Shown here one piece after another: positions 1-7,093 of a stretch of DNA of 64,000 bases. Every line of letters begins with the position of its first letter. The stretch's first letter is position 1. The translations under genes and the position numbers were made by a program. Source of the stretch: Halorarum salinum (lineage in GTDB: Archaea; Halobacteriota; Halobacteria; Halobacteriales; Haloferacaceae); assembly GCF_013402875.1 (NCBI RefSeq), contig NZ_CP058579.1:3224001-3288000 (forward strand), given 5' to 3'. The notes beneath the pieces are model-generated. The model saw nothing but the letters and a program-made list of their open reading frames with translations, was not told the origin of the DNA and did not search any database.

Positions 1-1
1 C

Positions 2-397
2 CAGTCGTACTACGAGCCCGAGATCAGTAACGCGCGACTCTACTCGAACCTGCCCGATCTCGCCGGGCAGGGCCTCATCGAGGTCAGCGCACTCGACAAG
101 CGCACGAACCAGTACGAACTCACCGAGGCCGGACGCGACGCGATCGAGACGCACGCGCACTGGTACCGGGATCTGCTCGGCCTGCTCGATTCGGAAGCCG
201 ACGAGGAGGCGGTGTACGTCTACCGATGTACCAGCAGAAATGCGCAGCCGAAGCTCCACTTCGATCCGGAGTGCTCCAAGCTCGGAACGTCCGAGACGAT
301 CTCCCGGAAGCTGCTCTCGGTCTTCCCCGAGTCCCACCAGGACTGGTGTACGCAGTGTGCCCCACAGCGGGCGGACGACCAGGGAGGTGACGCCTGA
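2..397 (+). CDS. PadR-like winged-helix protein with C-terminal Cys cluster, 5' truncated by window edge
   Basis: The open frame runs in from the left edge, so the N-terminus is missing; 131 residues are visible. The first 60 look like the wing and last helix of a PadR-type winged-helix domain (NARLYSNLPDLAGQGLIEV, then a beta-hairpin ending NQYELTEAGRDAI). The C-terminal part carries spaced cysteines (YRCTS, DPECSKL, WCTQCAP), a likely zinc site. It ends in TGA overlapping the next ATG by one base. Its place at the head of the mobile-element operon suggests a DNA-binding regulator of that element. The domain call is by resemblance, and the role is inferred. Confidence 0.65.
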   Translation, partial: QSYYEPEISNARLYSNLPDLAGQGLIEVSALDKRTNQYELTEAGRDAIETHAHWYRDLLGLLDSEADEEAVYVYRCTSRNAQPKLHFDPECSKLGTSETISRKLLSVFPESHQDWCTQCAPQRADDQGGDA

Positions 398-624
398 TGT
401 CGTGGACCATTTCGAACCGGCTCCAGTACGGCGCCGTCGTCGCGGCACTCGCCGTCCTCGGGACGAGCCTCGCCTACTCCCAGCTCGTCGCGACCGGGAA
501 CGCGACCGAGGCGGCGATGCTCACCGCCTACTGGGTGGTGGCGTTCACGATCGTCTCCTGGCTGGCCGTCCGGAACCTCGGTGTCGACGAGCCGGTCACG
601 GCCGAGGGAGGTGACGAGGCGTGA
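397..624 (+). CDS. Small two-TM membrane protein of the mobile element
   Basis: 75 residues with two hydrophobic segments (about 10-27 and 38-57) separated by a short loop, and an acidic tail (GGDEA). The start ATG overlaps the upstream TGA, and a strong Shine-Dalgarno (GGAGGTGA, 383-390) precedes it inside the upstream gene. Its stop overlaps the GTG of the following frame by 4 nt. Such tiny membrane proteins are common in haloarchaeal proviruses and integrative elements. No function can be assigned. Confidence 0.6.
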   Translation: MSWTISNRLQYGAVVAALAVLGTSLAYSQLVATGNATEAAMLTAYWVVAFTIVSWLAVRNLGVDEPVTAEGGDEA

Positions 625-1133
625 CCGGGATCGTCGAGGTCCACGGTCACCGCCTCCAGCACTTCCGGCACGGGAGTGACGAGCAACGCTGCATCAGCTG
701 TCCGCTCGTCGTCGATGAGTCGGAGGAGGCGGCGAGCGCCGACTGCGAACCCCGGCTCGTGACCGACGGTGGTCAGACTGCGAACGGCACTGATCGCTGC
801 GGTACCTCGATGGAGAGGATAGAACCAGTGTCAGAGACGGCGAGAGAGCCTCAGCGATTTTGGCAGGTGTTGATCCCAAGAAGAGCGTTTGCTGGACACC
901 ACTGTGCGAACACGTTGACCGAGAGTTCGGCGATTGCGTACACAGTCAGGAGTTCCGAAAGGGTGATGGATCGATCGTCGATCTCCTGCTGTCTGGAGGA
1001 GCGAAACAAGTTCCACAACAGAAGCACGCCCAGGACGGCACGGACGAGACGATCGGCGCCGCATACGTTCTTCTCCATACAGTCGATACGCTCTGATCGA
1101 CAAAAATTCCTTCCAGGGGGTGTGGAGGCGTGA
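621..1133 (+). pseudogene. Interrupted small gene of the mobile-element operon
   Basis: The frame starts at GTG 621 after a Shine-Dalgarno (GGGAGGTGA, 606-614) and stops at TGA 1131-1133, overlapping the next gene's GTG. Roughly the first 35 residues (VEVHGHRLQHFRHG, then a CISC motif) look like a real small metal-binding protein, and the last few (GGVEA) look like the normal C-terminus of this operon. The middle has Ser/Arg-rich composition and lies antisense to a convincing DUF2892-like gene (851-1078). The simplest reading is that a segment carrying the antisense gene was inserted into a short gene and happened to leave the frame open. The full 170-residue frame may be translated but is unlikely to be an original protein. 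Confidence 0.45.
851..1078 (-). CDS. DUF2892 (YgaP-like) small membrane protein
   Basis: A 75-residue protein read antisense inside a broken gene. It starts MEKNVCGADRL and ends CPANALLGINTC, close to the conserved N-terminus (MxKNVGGxDRxxR) and C-terminus (CPxxxLLGINTC) of DUF2892 membrane proteins. Two hydrophobic stretches (about 10-24 and 42-62) flank a polar loop that is more charged than usual. The ATG at 1076-1078 is preceded on the minus strand by an AATTTTTG box at 1101-1109, about 27 nt away, consistent with a haloarchaeal leaderless promoter. This family often sits near rhodanese or thiol genes, but there is none here. The divergent middle may mean relaxed function. Confidence 0.7.
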   Translation of the reverse strand: MEKNVCGADRLVRAVLGVLLLWNLFRSSRQQEIDDRSITLSELLTVYAIAELSVNVFAQWCPANALLGINTCQNR

Positions 1134-1585
1134 GGTACCTCTGTCACTACCCGGCGGAGAGCCCGAAGGGGATCTGTTTCGACTGGCAGATATTCGAGGT
1201 GCTCTGGCGACTCTACGAGAACGAGGAGGAGCGCGGCCCGCTCGAGGGCGGCGTTCTCCCCGAGCGACTCGCCGAGGAGTTCGGCGCCTCGCCCGACACG
1301 ATGGCCCACCGCCTCCGCGGGATGCAGCGCGAGGGCGCCGTCACCCAACTGGAGACGTGGAACTTCGACTCGGGCCTGACGAAGAAATCCTGGGCGCCGG
1401 TCGCGCTGATCGACGACGTCGTCTGCCCGACCTGTGGGAAGATCGCGAAGGACGTCCAGCGCTCCGGGCCCGGCGACGTCCGCGCCTCCCCGTGTGGCTG
1501 TCCCGTCACCCCCGAGGAAGCGCTCGCGATCTCCGGAACGCGGCCCATCGTTTCCGACGGGGGCGTTCCCGGAGGTGACGACTGA
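1130..1585 (+). CDS. HTH protein with C-terminal zinc-binding motif
   Basis: 151 residues. The N-terminal half (about 20-80) predicts a winged-helix fold in which LPERLAEEFGASPDTMAHRL is a typical helix-turn-helix. The C-terminal half contains CPTCGKIAKD and a later CGC, a probable zinc ribbon. The GTG start overlaps the upstream TGA (GTGA), with GGAGG immediately before it; the stop overlaps the next ATG (TGATG). It is probably a DNA-binding protein of the integrated element. I cannot name a family more exactly. Confidence 0.65.
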   Translation: MRYLCHYPAESPKGICFDWQIFEVLWRLYENEEERGPLEGGVLPERLAEEFGASPDTMAHRLRGMQREGAVTQLETWNFDSGLTKKSWAPVALIDDVVCPTCGKIAKDVQRSGPGDVRASPCGCPVTPEEALAISGTRPIVSDGGVPGGDD

Positions 1586-1773
1586 TGGCGTGCAGTCGCT
1601 GCGGGCGGCAGTGTGCTGGCCGGCGCTGCGCGCACTGTCTCCGCGAGAAGAACCAGGAGGAGACCCGACAGTCGGGCGCGTTCGATATGGAGTCGTTCGA
1701 GTGTCCCAAGTGTGGAGGCGAAACGAGCGGTCGGAACGTCGTCTGTGCCAGCTGTCGCGGGGGTGCTGCCTGA
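1585..1773 (+). CDS. Small double zinc-finger protein
   Basis: 62 residues carrying four Cys pairs: CSRCGRQC, CAHC, CPKCGGE and CASC, arranged as two treble-clef or zinc-ribbon units joined by a charged linker. The start ATG overlaps the upstream TGA and has GGAGGTGA at 1571-1578. Mini zinc-finger proteins of this type are abundant in haloarchaeal viruses and integrative elements, where they are thought to bind nucleic acid. The role here is inferred only from architecture and location. Confidence 0.65.
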   Translation: MACSRCGRQCAGRRCAHCLREKNQEETRQSGAFDMESFECPKCGGETSGRNVVCASCRGGAA

Positions 1774-2039
1774 TGGCGCTGTTCGACCTCAACGACGACA
1801 AGGAAGACCAAGAGGCATCGAAACTCGCCATCGAACTCAACTCGGTCGATGCCGTCCTCGGGGCGGGGCTCCAGCAAGACGAGGCGGGAACGTACGTCGA
1901 GGCCGTTCTCGACGAGGACCGCGATCGCGTGCCGGCCTCTATCGTCTGGCCGACCTACAGCGCCGAGTTCGGGATCGCCAACGTCTCCCCGCAGGGGACC
2001 GGCGACGATCGCCATCTCGTCGTGGAGGTTCGACCTTGA
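1773..2039 (+). CDS. Uncharacterised small protein of the mobile element
   Basis: 88 residues, acidic (MALFDLNDDKEDQEASKLAI), with no membrane segment or Cys motif; it predicts a short alpha/beta fold. The start was chosen at ATG 1773 because it overlaps the upstream TGA and has GGGGGTG at 1759-1765. The same frame is open further upstream but overlaps real genes there. It ends at TGA 2037-2039, overlapping the TTG start of the J-domain gene. I do not recognise a family. Confidence 0.6.
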   Translation: MALFDLNDDKEDQEASKLAIELNSVDAVLGAGLQQDEAGTYVEAVLDEDRDRVPASIVWPTYSAEFGIANVSPQGTGDDRHLVVEVRP

Positions 2040-2638
2040 CCGCTCTCGACTGGCCGGACGGCTTCCCGCGGACTCCGGCTGGAGAGCGGACCTCGTACCC
2101 GGGCGGCTTCGAGGTGAGCCGGGCGACGGCGTTCGACAGCATCCTCGAGGAGCTGGAGAAGCTCGAGGCCGCGAACCCTCGCATCGAGACGGCCGCGCCG
2201 CACACGGCGAAGCACCCGCACCGTCCCTACGCGGACCGCGACCCGGAGGACCCGGGCGTGGTCGCCTACTACGACAAGGACGGCCAAGGATTCGCCGTCG
2301 CGTGCGACCGCTGGGACAACCTCCGGGATAACGCTCGCGCGGTGGCGCTGTACATCGACGCGAAGCGCGCGATCGATCGATACGGCGTCTCGACGGTCGG
2401 CAGCGAGTTCCAGACCCAGGCGCTCCCCTCGGGTGACGAGGACGATGTCGTGGTCGCGGGGAGCGGCGAGGTCGCGGCGCCGCACGAGGTGCTGGGAGTG
2501 TCTCCCGATGCGCCCGACAACGTCGTGAAGGCGGTCGCGCGCCGTCTGAGCGCGGATGTCCATCCGGACTCGGACTCCCCGGACGTGGAGAAGTACAAGC
2601 AGGTCCAGCGGGCCAAGGAGGTGATGCTCGATGCCTGA
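2036..2638 (+). CDS. J-domain-containing protein of haloarchaeal mobile elements
   Basis: About 200 residues starting at an unusual TTG (2036-2038) that overlaps the upstream TGA; GGAGGTT at 2024-2030 is the Shine-Dalgarno. The N-terminal two thirds (TALDWPDGFPRTPAGER, then VAYYDKDGQGFAVACDRWDN) resemble a protein common in haloarchaeal proviruses. The last ~50 residues form a J-domain-like unit (HEVLGVSPDAP, then VHPDSDSPDVEKYKQVQRA) that keeps the HPD tripeptide needed to stimulate Hsp70. This suggests the element recruits host DnaK, for example in replication or assembly. No downstream ATG would keep the conserved N-terminus. Confidence 0.8.
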   Translation: MTALDWPDGFPRTPAGERTSYPGGFEVSRATAFDSILEELEKLEAANPRIETAAPHTAKHPHRPYADRDPEDPGVVAYYDKDGQGFAVACDRWDNLRDNARAVALYIDAKRAIDRYGVSTVGSEFQTQALPSGDEDDVVVAGSGEVAAPHEVLGVSPDAPDNVVKAVARRLSADVHPDSDSPDVEKYKQVQRAKEVMLDA

Positions 2639-2942
2639 AGAGCGCGACGTTCGGGCGGCAACCGAGCGCCTCTTCGTCCACGACGTCAAGGAACCCGGCT
2701 CCTATCACGTCTACTCGGGGAGCTACCCGTTCATCGTCGACGTCGTCTCGGGCCGGTGTACCTGCCCGGACGCCCGCTTCCGGCGGGCGACGTGCAAGCA
2801 CATCCGGCGCGTCGAGATGCTCATCGGCGAGCGCGACCTCCCGGAGCTCCCGCGGCGCCGGCTCGACCCGCTGCTGCTCGAGCGCTGCGGCGCCGGTCGG
2901 GCGCCGTCGGAGGCGACTGTCGCGACCGGAGGTGAGGCGTGA
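2631..2942 (+). CDS. SWIM zinc-finger protein
   Basis: 103 residues. The segment SGRCTCPDARFRRATCKHI fits the SWIM pattern CxC...CxH, a zinc-binding fold found in bacterial, archaeal and eukaryotic DNA- or protein-interaction proteins. The N-terminus (MPEERDVRAATERLFVHDV) matches the usual start of SWIM proteins in haloarchaeal integrative elements. The ATG lies within the last codons of the J-domain gene (8-nt overlap), preceded by GGAGGTGA (2617-2624). The C-terminal 30 residues are Arg/Leu-rich and not conserved-looking. Confidence 0.75.
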   Translation: MPEERDVRAATERLFVHDVKEPGSYHVYSGSYPFIVDVVSGRCTCPDARFRRATCKHIRRVEMLIGERDLPELPRRRLDPLLLERCGAGRAPSEATVATGGEA

Positions 2943-3079
2943 TGTTCCATGTGTGCTGTCGCGACTGTCCCTTCGAGGGGCTCGCGAGTTCGTTCGAGCA
3001 GGCAGAGCGCGCCGTCGACGCTCACGGCGTCCTCGAGGAGGATCACCGTGCCGTCTTTGGTGAGGTGGACGATGTCTGA
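2942..3079 (+). CDS. 45-residue mini zinc-binding protein
   Basis: The ATG at 2942 overlaps the SWIM gene's TGA, with GGAGGTGA at 2928-2935. The product begins MFHVCCRDCPFEGLASSFEQ and then has AVDAHGVLEEDH, so Cys-x-x-Cys followed by a His resembles a C2H2-like mini finger. It overlaps the next gene by 8 nt. Its size, overlaps and Shine-Dalgarno support translation. Function is unknown. Confidence 0.5.
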   Translation: MFHVCCRDCPFEGLASSFEQAERAVDAHGVLEEDHRAVFGEVDDV

Positions 3080-3185
3080 ACCCAGCTACAAGGGGACGAT
3101 GGACGTCGTCTGTGGGAGTTGTCGGCAGCGGTACCCGGCGGTCCGTCATCGGTGCCCGAACTGCGGACGCGGGAGGTTGCGATGA
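3072..3185 (+). CDS. 37-residue zinc-ribbon protein
   Basis: The product (MSEPSYKGTMDVVCGSCRQR, then RCPNCGRGRLR) has two CxxC knuckles 15 residues apart, the minimal zinc-ribbon pattern. The start ATG lies inside the end of the upstream gene with GAGGTGG at 3062-3068, and its TGA overlaps the following ATG by 4 nt. It is probably a nucleic-acid- or protein-binding accessory of the element. Confidence 0.55.
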   Translation: MSEPSYKGTMDVVCGSCRQRYPAVRHRCPNCGRGRLR

Positions 3186-3352
3186 CCGAATCACTCTCCT
3201 GCGGTGTCTGTGGTAGGTCGGTCCCGCTCGACGAGGACCACGTCACAGTGAGCGTCGAGGCGATTCGTATTCGTGACCGGGACAATCGCGACGAGTACGT
3301 CCTTCACTGGCGGTGTGCCGAGTCCGCCTTCGGGGGGTGGCTGAAACCGTGA
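3182..3352 (+). CDS. 56-residue small Cys-pair protein
   Basis: The product starts MTESLSCGVCGRSVPLDEDH and has a later HWRCAES, giving a likely Cys3His or Cys4-type metal site on a beta-rich mini-domain. The start ATG 3182 overlaps the upstream TGA and is preceded by GGGAGGTT (3171-3178). It terminates at TGA 3350-3352, overlapping a GTG that opens an 11-codon frame before the integrase. Family not recognised. Confidence 0.55.
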   Translation: MTESLSCGVCGRSVPLDEDHVTVSVEAIRIRDRDNRDEYVLHWRCAESAFGGWLKP

Positions 3353-3384
3353 GCGACCAACTCGAATCTGGAGTCGGGCAGTGA
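3349..3384 (+). CDS. Possible 11-codon coupling ORF before the integrase
   Basis: GTG 3349 overlaps the upstream TGA, reads 11 codons and ends at TGA 3382-3384, which in turn overlaps the integrase GTG (3381). A purine-rich GGGGGGTGG lies at 3332-3340. The arrangement keeps the stop/start-overlap chain unbroken into the integrase, so it may be a translational coupling peptide rather than a functional protein. It is too short for any composition test. Confidence 0.3.
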   Translation: MSDQLESGVGQ

Positions 3385-4403
3385 CCGATCTTACGCCGAT
3401 GACGCCGGGCGCCGCGATGGATCTCTACCTCGAGCACCGTCGCGACGAGGTCGTTGCCGAGACCCTCCGGTCACACGAGGCGCGGATCTCGAAGTTCGTC
3501 GAGTGGTGCGACGCAGAAGGAATCACCAATATAAACGACCTTGACGGGCGGACGCTCCACGCGTTCCGAGTCCACCGTCGTGAGGAGGCTGGCCTGAAGC
3601 CCGTGACCCTCCAGGGGCAACTCTCGACGTTGCGCCAGTTCCTCCGCGTGTGCGCGGCGATGGACGCCGTCCCGGAGAACCTTCACGAGAAGATCCTCCT
3701 TCCGACCGTTGGGAAGGGCCAAGGGACGGACGACACGCAGCTCCCCGCTGGGCGCGCAAAGGCAATTCTCGAATACCTCGGTACGTATGAATACGCCAGC
3801 GTTCAGCACGTCACACTGCTGCTCGCCTGGCGGACGTCCGCCCGACGAGGTGGCCTCCGCGCGCTCGACCTTGGAGACTTCGACCAGGAGGACGATGCGC
3901 TCGAATTCCGGCACCGGCCCGCGACCGACACGCCGCTGAAAAACGGCGAGTGGGGCGAGCGGGATGTTGCTCTCCTGAAGGGCGTAGCTGACGTCCTTCG
4001 GGACTACATCAACGGGCCTCGCCACACCGTCCAGGACGAGCACGGACGCGCCCCCCTAATCACTACCCAGCGTGGGCGGCCGTCCGTATCGACGATCCAG
4101 TCCTGGGTTTACCGCGTAACCCGACCCTGCGTGATCGGCGAGCCCTGCCCCCACGATCGCGACCCTGACACGTGCGAGGCAATGCGGTCCGACCTCGCGA
4201 GCAAGTGCCCGTCGTCGCGGAGTCCGCACCAGGTCCGGACGGGTTCGGTAACGACGTTTCTCGACGAGGGGACGCCGAAGGCGATTCTCAGTGACCGAGT
4301 AGACATGACGGAGGACGTAATGGACGAACACTACGACCAGGGGACGAAGCGCGAGAAGATGCACCGCCGGCAGGAGTACCTCCGCGGGGGAGACGGCTCA
4401 TGA
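3381..4403 (+). CDS. Tyrosine recombinase / phage-type integrase
   Basis: 340 residues. The N-terminal SAM-like core-binding domain (about 10-95) is followed by a catalytic domain. Visible catalytic signatures are Arg155 in TSARRGGLRALDL, the HxxR box His283-Arg286 in SPHQVRTGSV, and Tyr318 in VMDEHYDQGTKREKM. The region 255-280 carries several cysteines (CPHDRDPDTCEAM...CPSS) between the Arg and HxxR boxes, a feature of haloarchaeal integrases. It is the last large gene of the operon and should catalyse site-specific insertion and excision of the element. No tRNA gene was seen beside it, so the attachment site is not identified. Confidence 0.9.
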   Translation: MTDLTPMTPGAAMDLYLEHRRDEVVAETLRSHEARISKFVEWCDAEGITNINDLDGRTLHAFRVHRREEAGLKPVTLQGQLSTLRQFLRVCAAMDAVPENLHEKILLPTVGKGQGTDDTQLPAGRAKAILEYLGTYEYASVQHVTLLLAWRTSARRGGLRALDLGDFDQEDDALEFRHRPATDTPLKNGEWGERDVALLKGVADVLRDYINGPRHTVQDEHGRAPLITTQRGRPSVSTIQSWVYRVTRPCVIGEPCPHDRDPDTCEAMRSDLASKCPSSRSPHQVRTGSVTTFLDEGTPKAILSDRVDMTEDVMDEHYDQGTKREKMHRRQEYLRGGDGS

Positions 4404-4628
4404 TGCATACCCAGGGTCGGCGGCAAGCCCGATGGGTGCATCCGCGTTGGCCCATATCCGTCCCGACCGTTCTTCGGTCGGGAGGAATTGGGGCCGTCGG
4501 CTCCCCAGCCACCCAATTTCCGCGTTCTAACGGATCTGAGACGGCGAGCCTGCGGTTAGTTCGGGATGCATCGTTCATACCCCCAGCGCCATCCATCGGT
4601 TTTCGTTAGCCGAACGGAGGTGTTCGGC
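4404..4628 (+). other. Intergenic segment after the integrase, rich in inverted repeats
   Basis: 225 nt without a convincing gene. It holds an imperfect inverted repeat (GATGCATACCCA at 4402-4413 against TGGGTGCATC near 4434-4443) and a perfect 9-bp hairpin (4461-4483). A G/C-rich dyad follows (GGGGCC...CTCCCC around 4490-4506), and another GATGCAT occurs near 4564. It could be integrase arm-site DNA, a transcription terminator for the integrase operon, or both. A 69-codon frame crosses it, but the composition is not protein-like. Confidence 0.4.
4461..4483 (+). repeat. Perfect 9-bp hairpin downstream of integrase
   Basis: TCCCGACCG is followed by a 5-nt loop and CGGTCGGGA. The G/C-rich stem lies 58 nt after the integrase stop. 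It may act as a recombination-site arm, RNA stability element or part of a terminator; no T-run follows. Confidence 0.55.
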
Positions 4629-4856
4629 GTGAGCCACGTCTGGCCCGGTGCAGCCCGGCCCGCGGCCGAGTGCCGACACTGTGGCGAGCACGTCCCCGAG
4701 GGCTTCCGCCGCGTCTTCGGAGACGAGCAGGGCCGCGCGCATCGCTGTCCCAACTGCGACAGCAACCGTCTCCACCGCGGAAGCGCGGCCGGCCGTGAGG
4801 TAGACGTTCCCGACCCGGAGACAAGTCCGGGGCGGAACGGAGGTGAACCCGCGTGA
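4629..4856 (+). CDS. Small zinc-finger protein (DUF7563-like) of the mobile element
   Basis: 75 residues. Two Cys pairs frame a short beta unit: CRHCGEHVPEGFRRVFGDEQ and then HRCPNCDSNRLHRGSAAG, a pattern common in haloarchaeal provirus proteins. The start was set at GTG 4629 because GGAGGTG at 4616-4622 is at proper spacing; the longer frame back to 4566 lacks this. The stop overlaps the next GTG (4-nt overlap). Probable nucleic-acid binding, inferred. Confidence 0.6.
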   Translation: MSHVWPGAARPAAECRHCGEHVPEGFRRVFGDEQGRAHRCPNCDSNRLHRGSAAGREVDVPDPETSPGRNGGEPA

Positions 4857-5243
4857 TGTTCGTCCGGACCACCGGACAGTACGACCTCGGGAGCGCCTCG
4901 CGGGGATCCTGTCCACTCGGTCGACTCCGAGGACATCATCGCCGCGATCGAGCGCCCGAACATGATGCCCGACGACGCCGCCTATCACCGCGGGATTCTC
5001 CCGCTGCTCGATCTCCCCTCGTTCGGCGAACCCGATGAGGATCCACCCCAGGAGGCCGCCGCGGGACGGCCCCGGTCGGAAGGTTCCTCACCGGACTTCG
5101 ACCTCGCGCGATTCGATCGAGTACTCCCGATGCAACGGTCGGCGGGCGTCCCGGTCGAGCGCCGCGAGCGCAGTCCTACGAACAGAAAACGTAGTATTTC
5201 CGGTATATGCGTCCTCGAGATTGGTGTTCAGACGATAGAATGA
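4853..5243 (+). pseudogene. Frameshifted remnant at the element's end
   Basis: A start at GTG/ATG 4853-4858, with GGAGGTGA at 4839-4846 and overlapping the preceding stop, opens a reading that looks normal for about 15 residues (MFVRTTGQYDLGSASRG). Around 4900 the protein-like reading moves to another frame (DSEDIIAAIERPN, MMPDDAAYHRGILPLLDLP, then DFDLARFDRVL), which stays open to 5243. The last ~25 codons are again unlike the start. A +1/-1 slip near 4895-4905 would join the two. I read it as a decayed last gene of the element, although a genuine short 61-residue product from the first frame cannot be excluded. Confidence 0.4.
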
Positions 5244-5291
5244 ATGCTGATTCCACGATGTATTTGTCAAGAACGGTCAAGGTAGGATTCA

Positions 5292-5873
5292 GTGAGCATC
5301 GATAACTTTCCCCGGACGCTGGTCACCTTCACCCTAGCGGGCATTATGCTGTTAGTTTACGTCGTTAATCCGGCAATCGCGGAATTGTCCTACATCTTCC
5401 TTGCACCGTGGATGCACTCGGGATGGCCGCACTTTTGGAATAATCTGTTCATCTTTGTCCCGTTAGGAGCGTGGGTTGAGAACAGAGTTGGATGGTTGAC
5501 CTTCCTCACGTTCGCCATTATGATTCCCTACCTCGCACTCTCTGCACCCGTCGCTTTCGGATACGGTGAGTTATCGAGAGGAGCGAGTGGATTGACGATG
5601 GCAGTATCGGGGTACATTGTTCCTGTCTCGTTAACGAACCTCTCCGAGCGCTTAGACTCGATCAGTCTTGAGAGACGGGAGCTTTTCGTCTGGGGGTTGA
5701 AACTCCTAATTGTACTGTACCTGGCTGCAGATGCGTATATGACTGTGAAGCGGTTTTTCGGATTCGAACCACGTCCAGATGGCGTGGCAGTGTCGGCTCA
5801 CTTCACAGGCTTGGTCACTGGTTTACTTTGGTTTGCGTGGAGGGGAGGGAGGCACGGGATTTTCGACGCATAG
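5292..5873 (+). CDS. Rhomboid-family intramembrane serine protease
   Basis: 193 residues with six predicted membrane segments. Rhomboid hallmarks are visible: HxxxxHxxxN in HSGWPHFWNN (His42, His47, Asn51), the nucleophile motif GASG with Ser99, and the catalytic His170 in SAHFTGLVTGLLW. Rhomboids cut helical membrane proteins within the bilayer. The start is GTG 5292. Base composition is clearly lower in G+C than the core genes, suggesting recent acquisition. It faces the DUF5305/signal-peptidase operon convergently, so a link in membrane protein processing is possible but unproven. Confidence 0.85.
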   Translation: MSIDNFPRTLVTFTLAGIMLLVYVVNPAIAELSYIFLAPWMHSGWPHFWNNLFIFVPLGAWVENRVGWLTFLTFAIMIPYLALSAPVAFGYGELSRGASGLTMAVSGYIVPVSLTNLSERLDSISLERRELFVWGLKLLIVLYLAADAYMTVKRFFGFEPRPDGVAVSAHFTGLVTGLLWFAWRGGRHGIFDA

Positions 5874-5989
5874 TAATGGAACAGATTTGGTTCACGAGGG
5901 AAGAGAGTTCACAAACGAAATCGGTGAAACGATCGCTTCCGCGAATGGGCCGTTCATGGAACTCCCCGTAGCATACCGTGCAAGAGGGA

Positions 5990-7093
5990 TCACGGTGGAT
6001 TTCCGTCCGACGAACCATTCTGATCGCGCTCATCACCCTTCGCGGATTCATCCGTTGTCATAGGCTCCGACGTCCGTTCCGGCCACGGAGTTCCCTCACC
6101 GTAGTAATAGACGATCTCTCCGTCGATCACCGCATACGCGTCCTTACCGAAGTCCTGGATCACACGCTTTCCCATATCGATTCCGATATCGACGAGATCC
6201 TCGAGGGAGTCAACTTGCACGTACTGACTACCGATCCCTGGTGATAACGTCCCTTCAGAGATCCATTCGGCGTACCGGTTCTGGTGGATTTGGTCTTCGA
6301 CTGCTCCCCACTGTTCCCGTCGACTGTACAGGCCCCCGACGACTCCAGCGATAAGAAGCGCAGTTACGCCTATTCCAGCGGGAATCGCGTACGCGGACGT
6401 GTCTCGTGTGGGAACCACGACTTCCCGCGTTTCCGGTGTACTTTCCGTTCGTTCGAGAGTGAGCGGGTCGATCTCGTACGAACGCTCGGAGAGTTGGAGT
6501 GGAGTCGTCCGGTTGAGGGTCCCTGAATACTGACTCGTTTCGTACGATGTCCTCACGCGGACGAACACGCGGAGTGAGCCATCTCTCCCGAGTTCGTTTT
6601 CGATGGGTCTTACCTGCTCCTTGAGCTGAGGGACGTTGATCTTCGTCGACGTCGTCACTGACCCATTTGATGTCGACTTCCGACTCCGCTCGAGGTCGCG
6701 AGTTTCCTGCCAGAACGCATCCTCATTGTGCGCAGCCTGCATCACGAGTTCGACGTGCTGATCCACTTGGACCGGCTGATCGGCAGGTACAGTCGTCTCT
6801 AAAGTGAGCGTGAGGTTCGGAGTAGCGGCTATGAGATAGATCGGCTGGTTCTCCACACGTTCGCCGGAACGATACAGCGCACTATCCCCAGTGACGACAG
6901 CACTCGGGTGGAGCGTCGACCGAATCGTTTGCTCGTTCGTCTGATCCGTGACGGTGGTCGTCGGCGGATGTGCGTATATCCAACCTGCCCCTCCGATGAA
7001 CAGGACTCCGATCACGGCGAGAACGGCTGCCAACTCTCGGCCGTAGTCGGAAATGAATAGTTTCGTTCGCGCGAGTCCGGGGTATCGGATCAT
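5990..7093 (-). CDS. DUF5305-like membrane protein linked to signal peptidase
   Basis: 367 residues, one TM near the N-terminus (about 21-40), a large extracytoplasmic beta-rich domain (about 50-230) with NxT/S sequons, a second TM (235-256), and a ~100-residue cytoplasmic tail ending in a charged low-complexity stretch. This layout fits DUF5305 proteins encoded beside SipW-like signal peptidases in haloarchaea. It starts at an ATG overlapping the upstream gene's stop by 4 nt and is the last gene of the four-gene operon. It may anchor or export the operon's secreted products; this is inference. The family assignment is from memory of its architecture. Confidence 0.65.
   Translation of the reverse strand: MIRYPGLARTKLFISDYGRELAAVLAVIGVLFIGGAGWIYAHPPTTTVTDQTNEQTIRSTLHPSAVVTGDSALYRSGERVENQPIYLIAATPNLTLTLETTVPADQPVQVDQHVELVMQAAHNEDAFWQETRDLERSRKSTSNGSVTTSTKINVPQLKEQVRPIENELGRDGSLRVFVRVRTSYETSQYSGTLNRTTPLQLSERSYEIDPLTLERTESTPETREVVVPTRDTSAYAIPAGIGVTALLIAGVVGGLYSRREQWGAVEDQIHQNRYAEWISEGTLSPGIGSQYVQVDSLEDLVDIGIDMGKRVIQDFGKDAYAVIDGEIVYYYGEGTPWPERTSEPMTTDESAKGDERDQNGSSDGNPP

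Noticed and set aside
1506-3194. 562-codon minus-strand frame across the mobile element
   Set aside because: Arg/Pro/Ser-rich translation antisense to a chain of overlapping Shine-Dalgarno-led genes; it is a G+C-driven shadow.
4400-4609. 69-codon frame after the integrase
   Set aside because: It runs through the hairpins and inverted repeats, has no Shine-Dalgarno, and its sequence is not protein-like.
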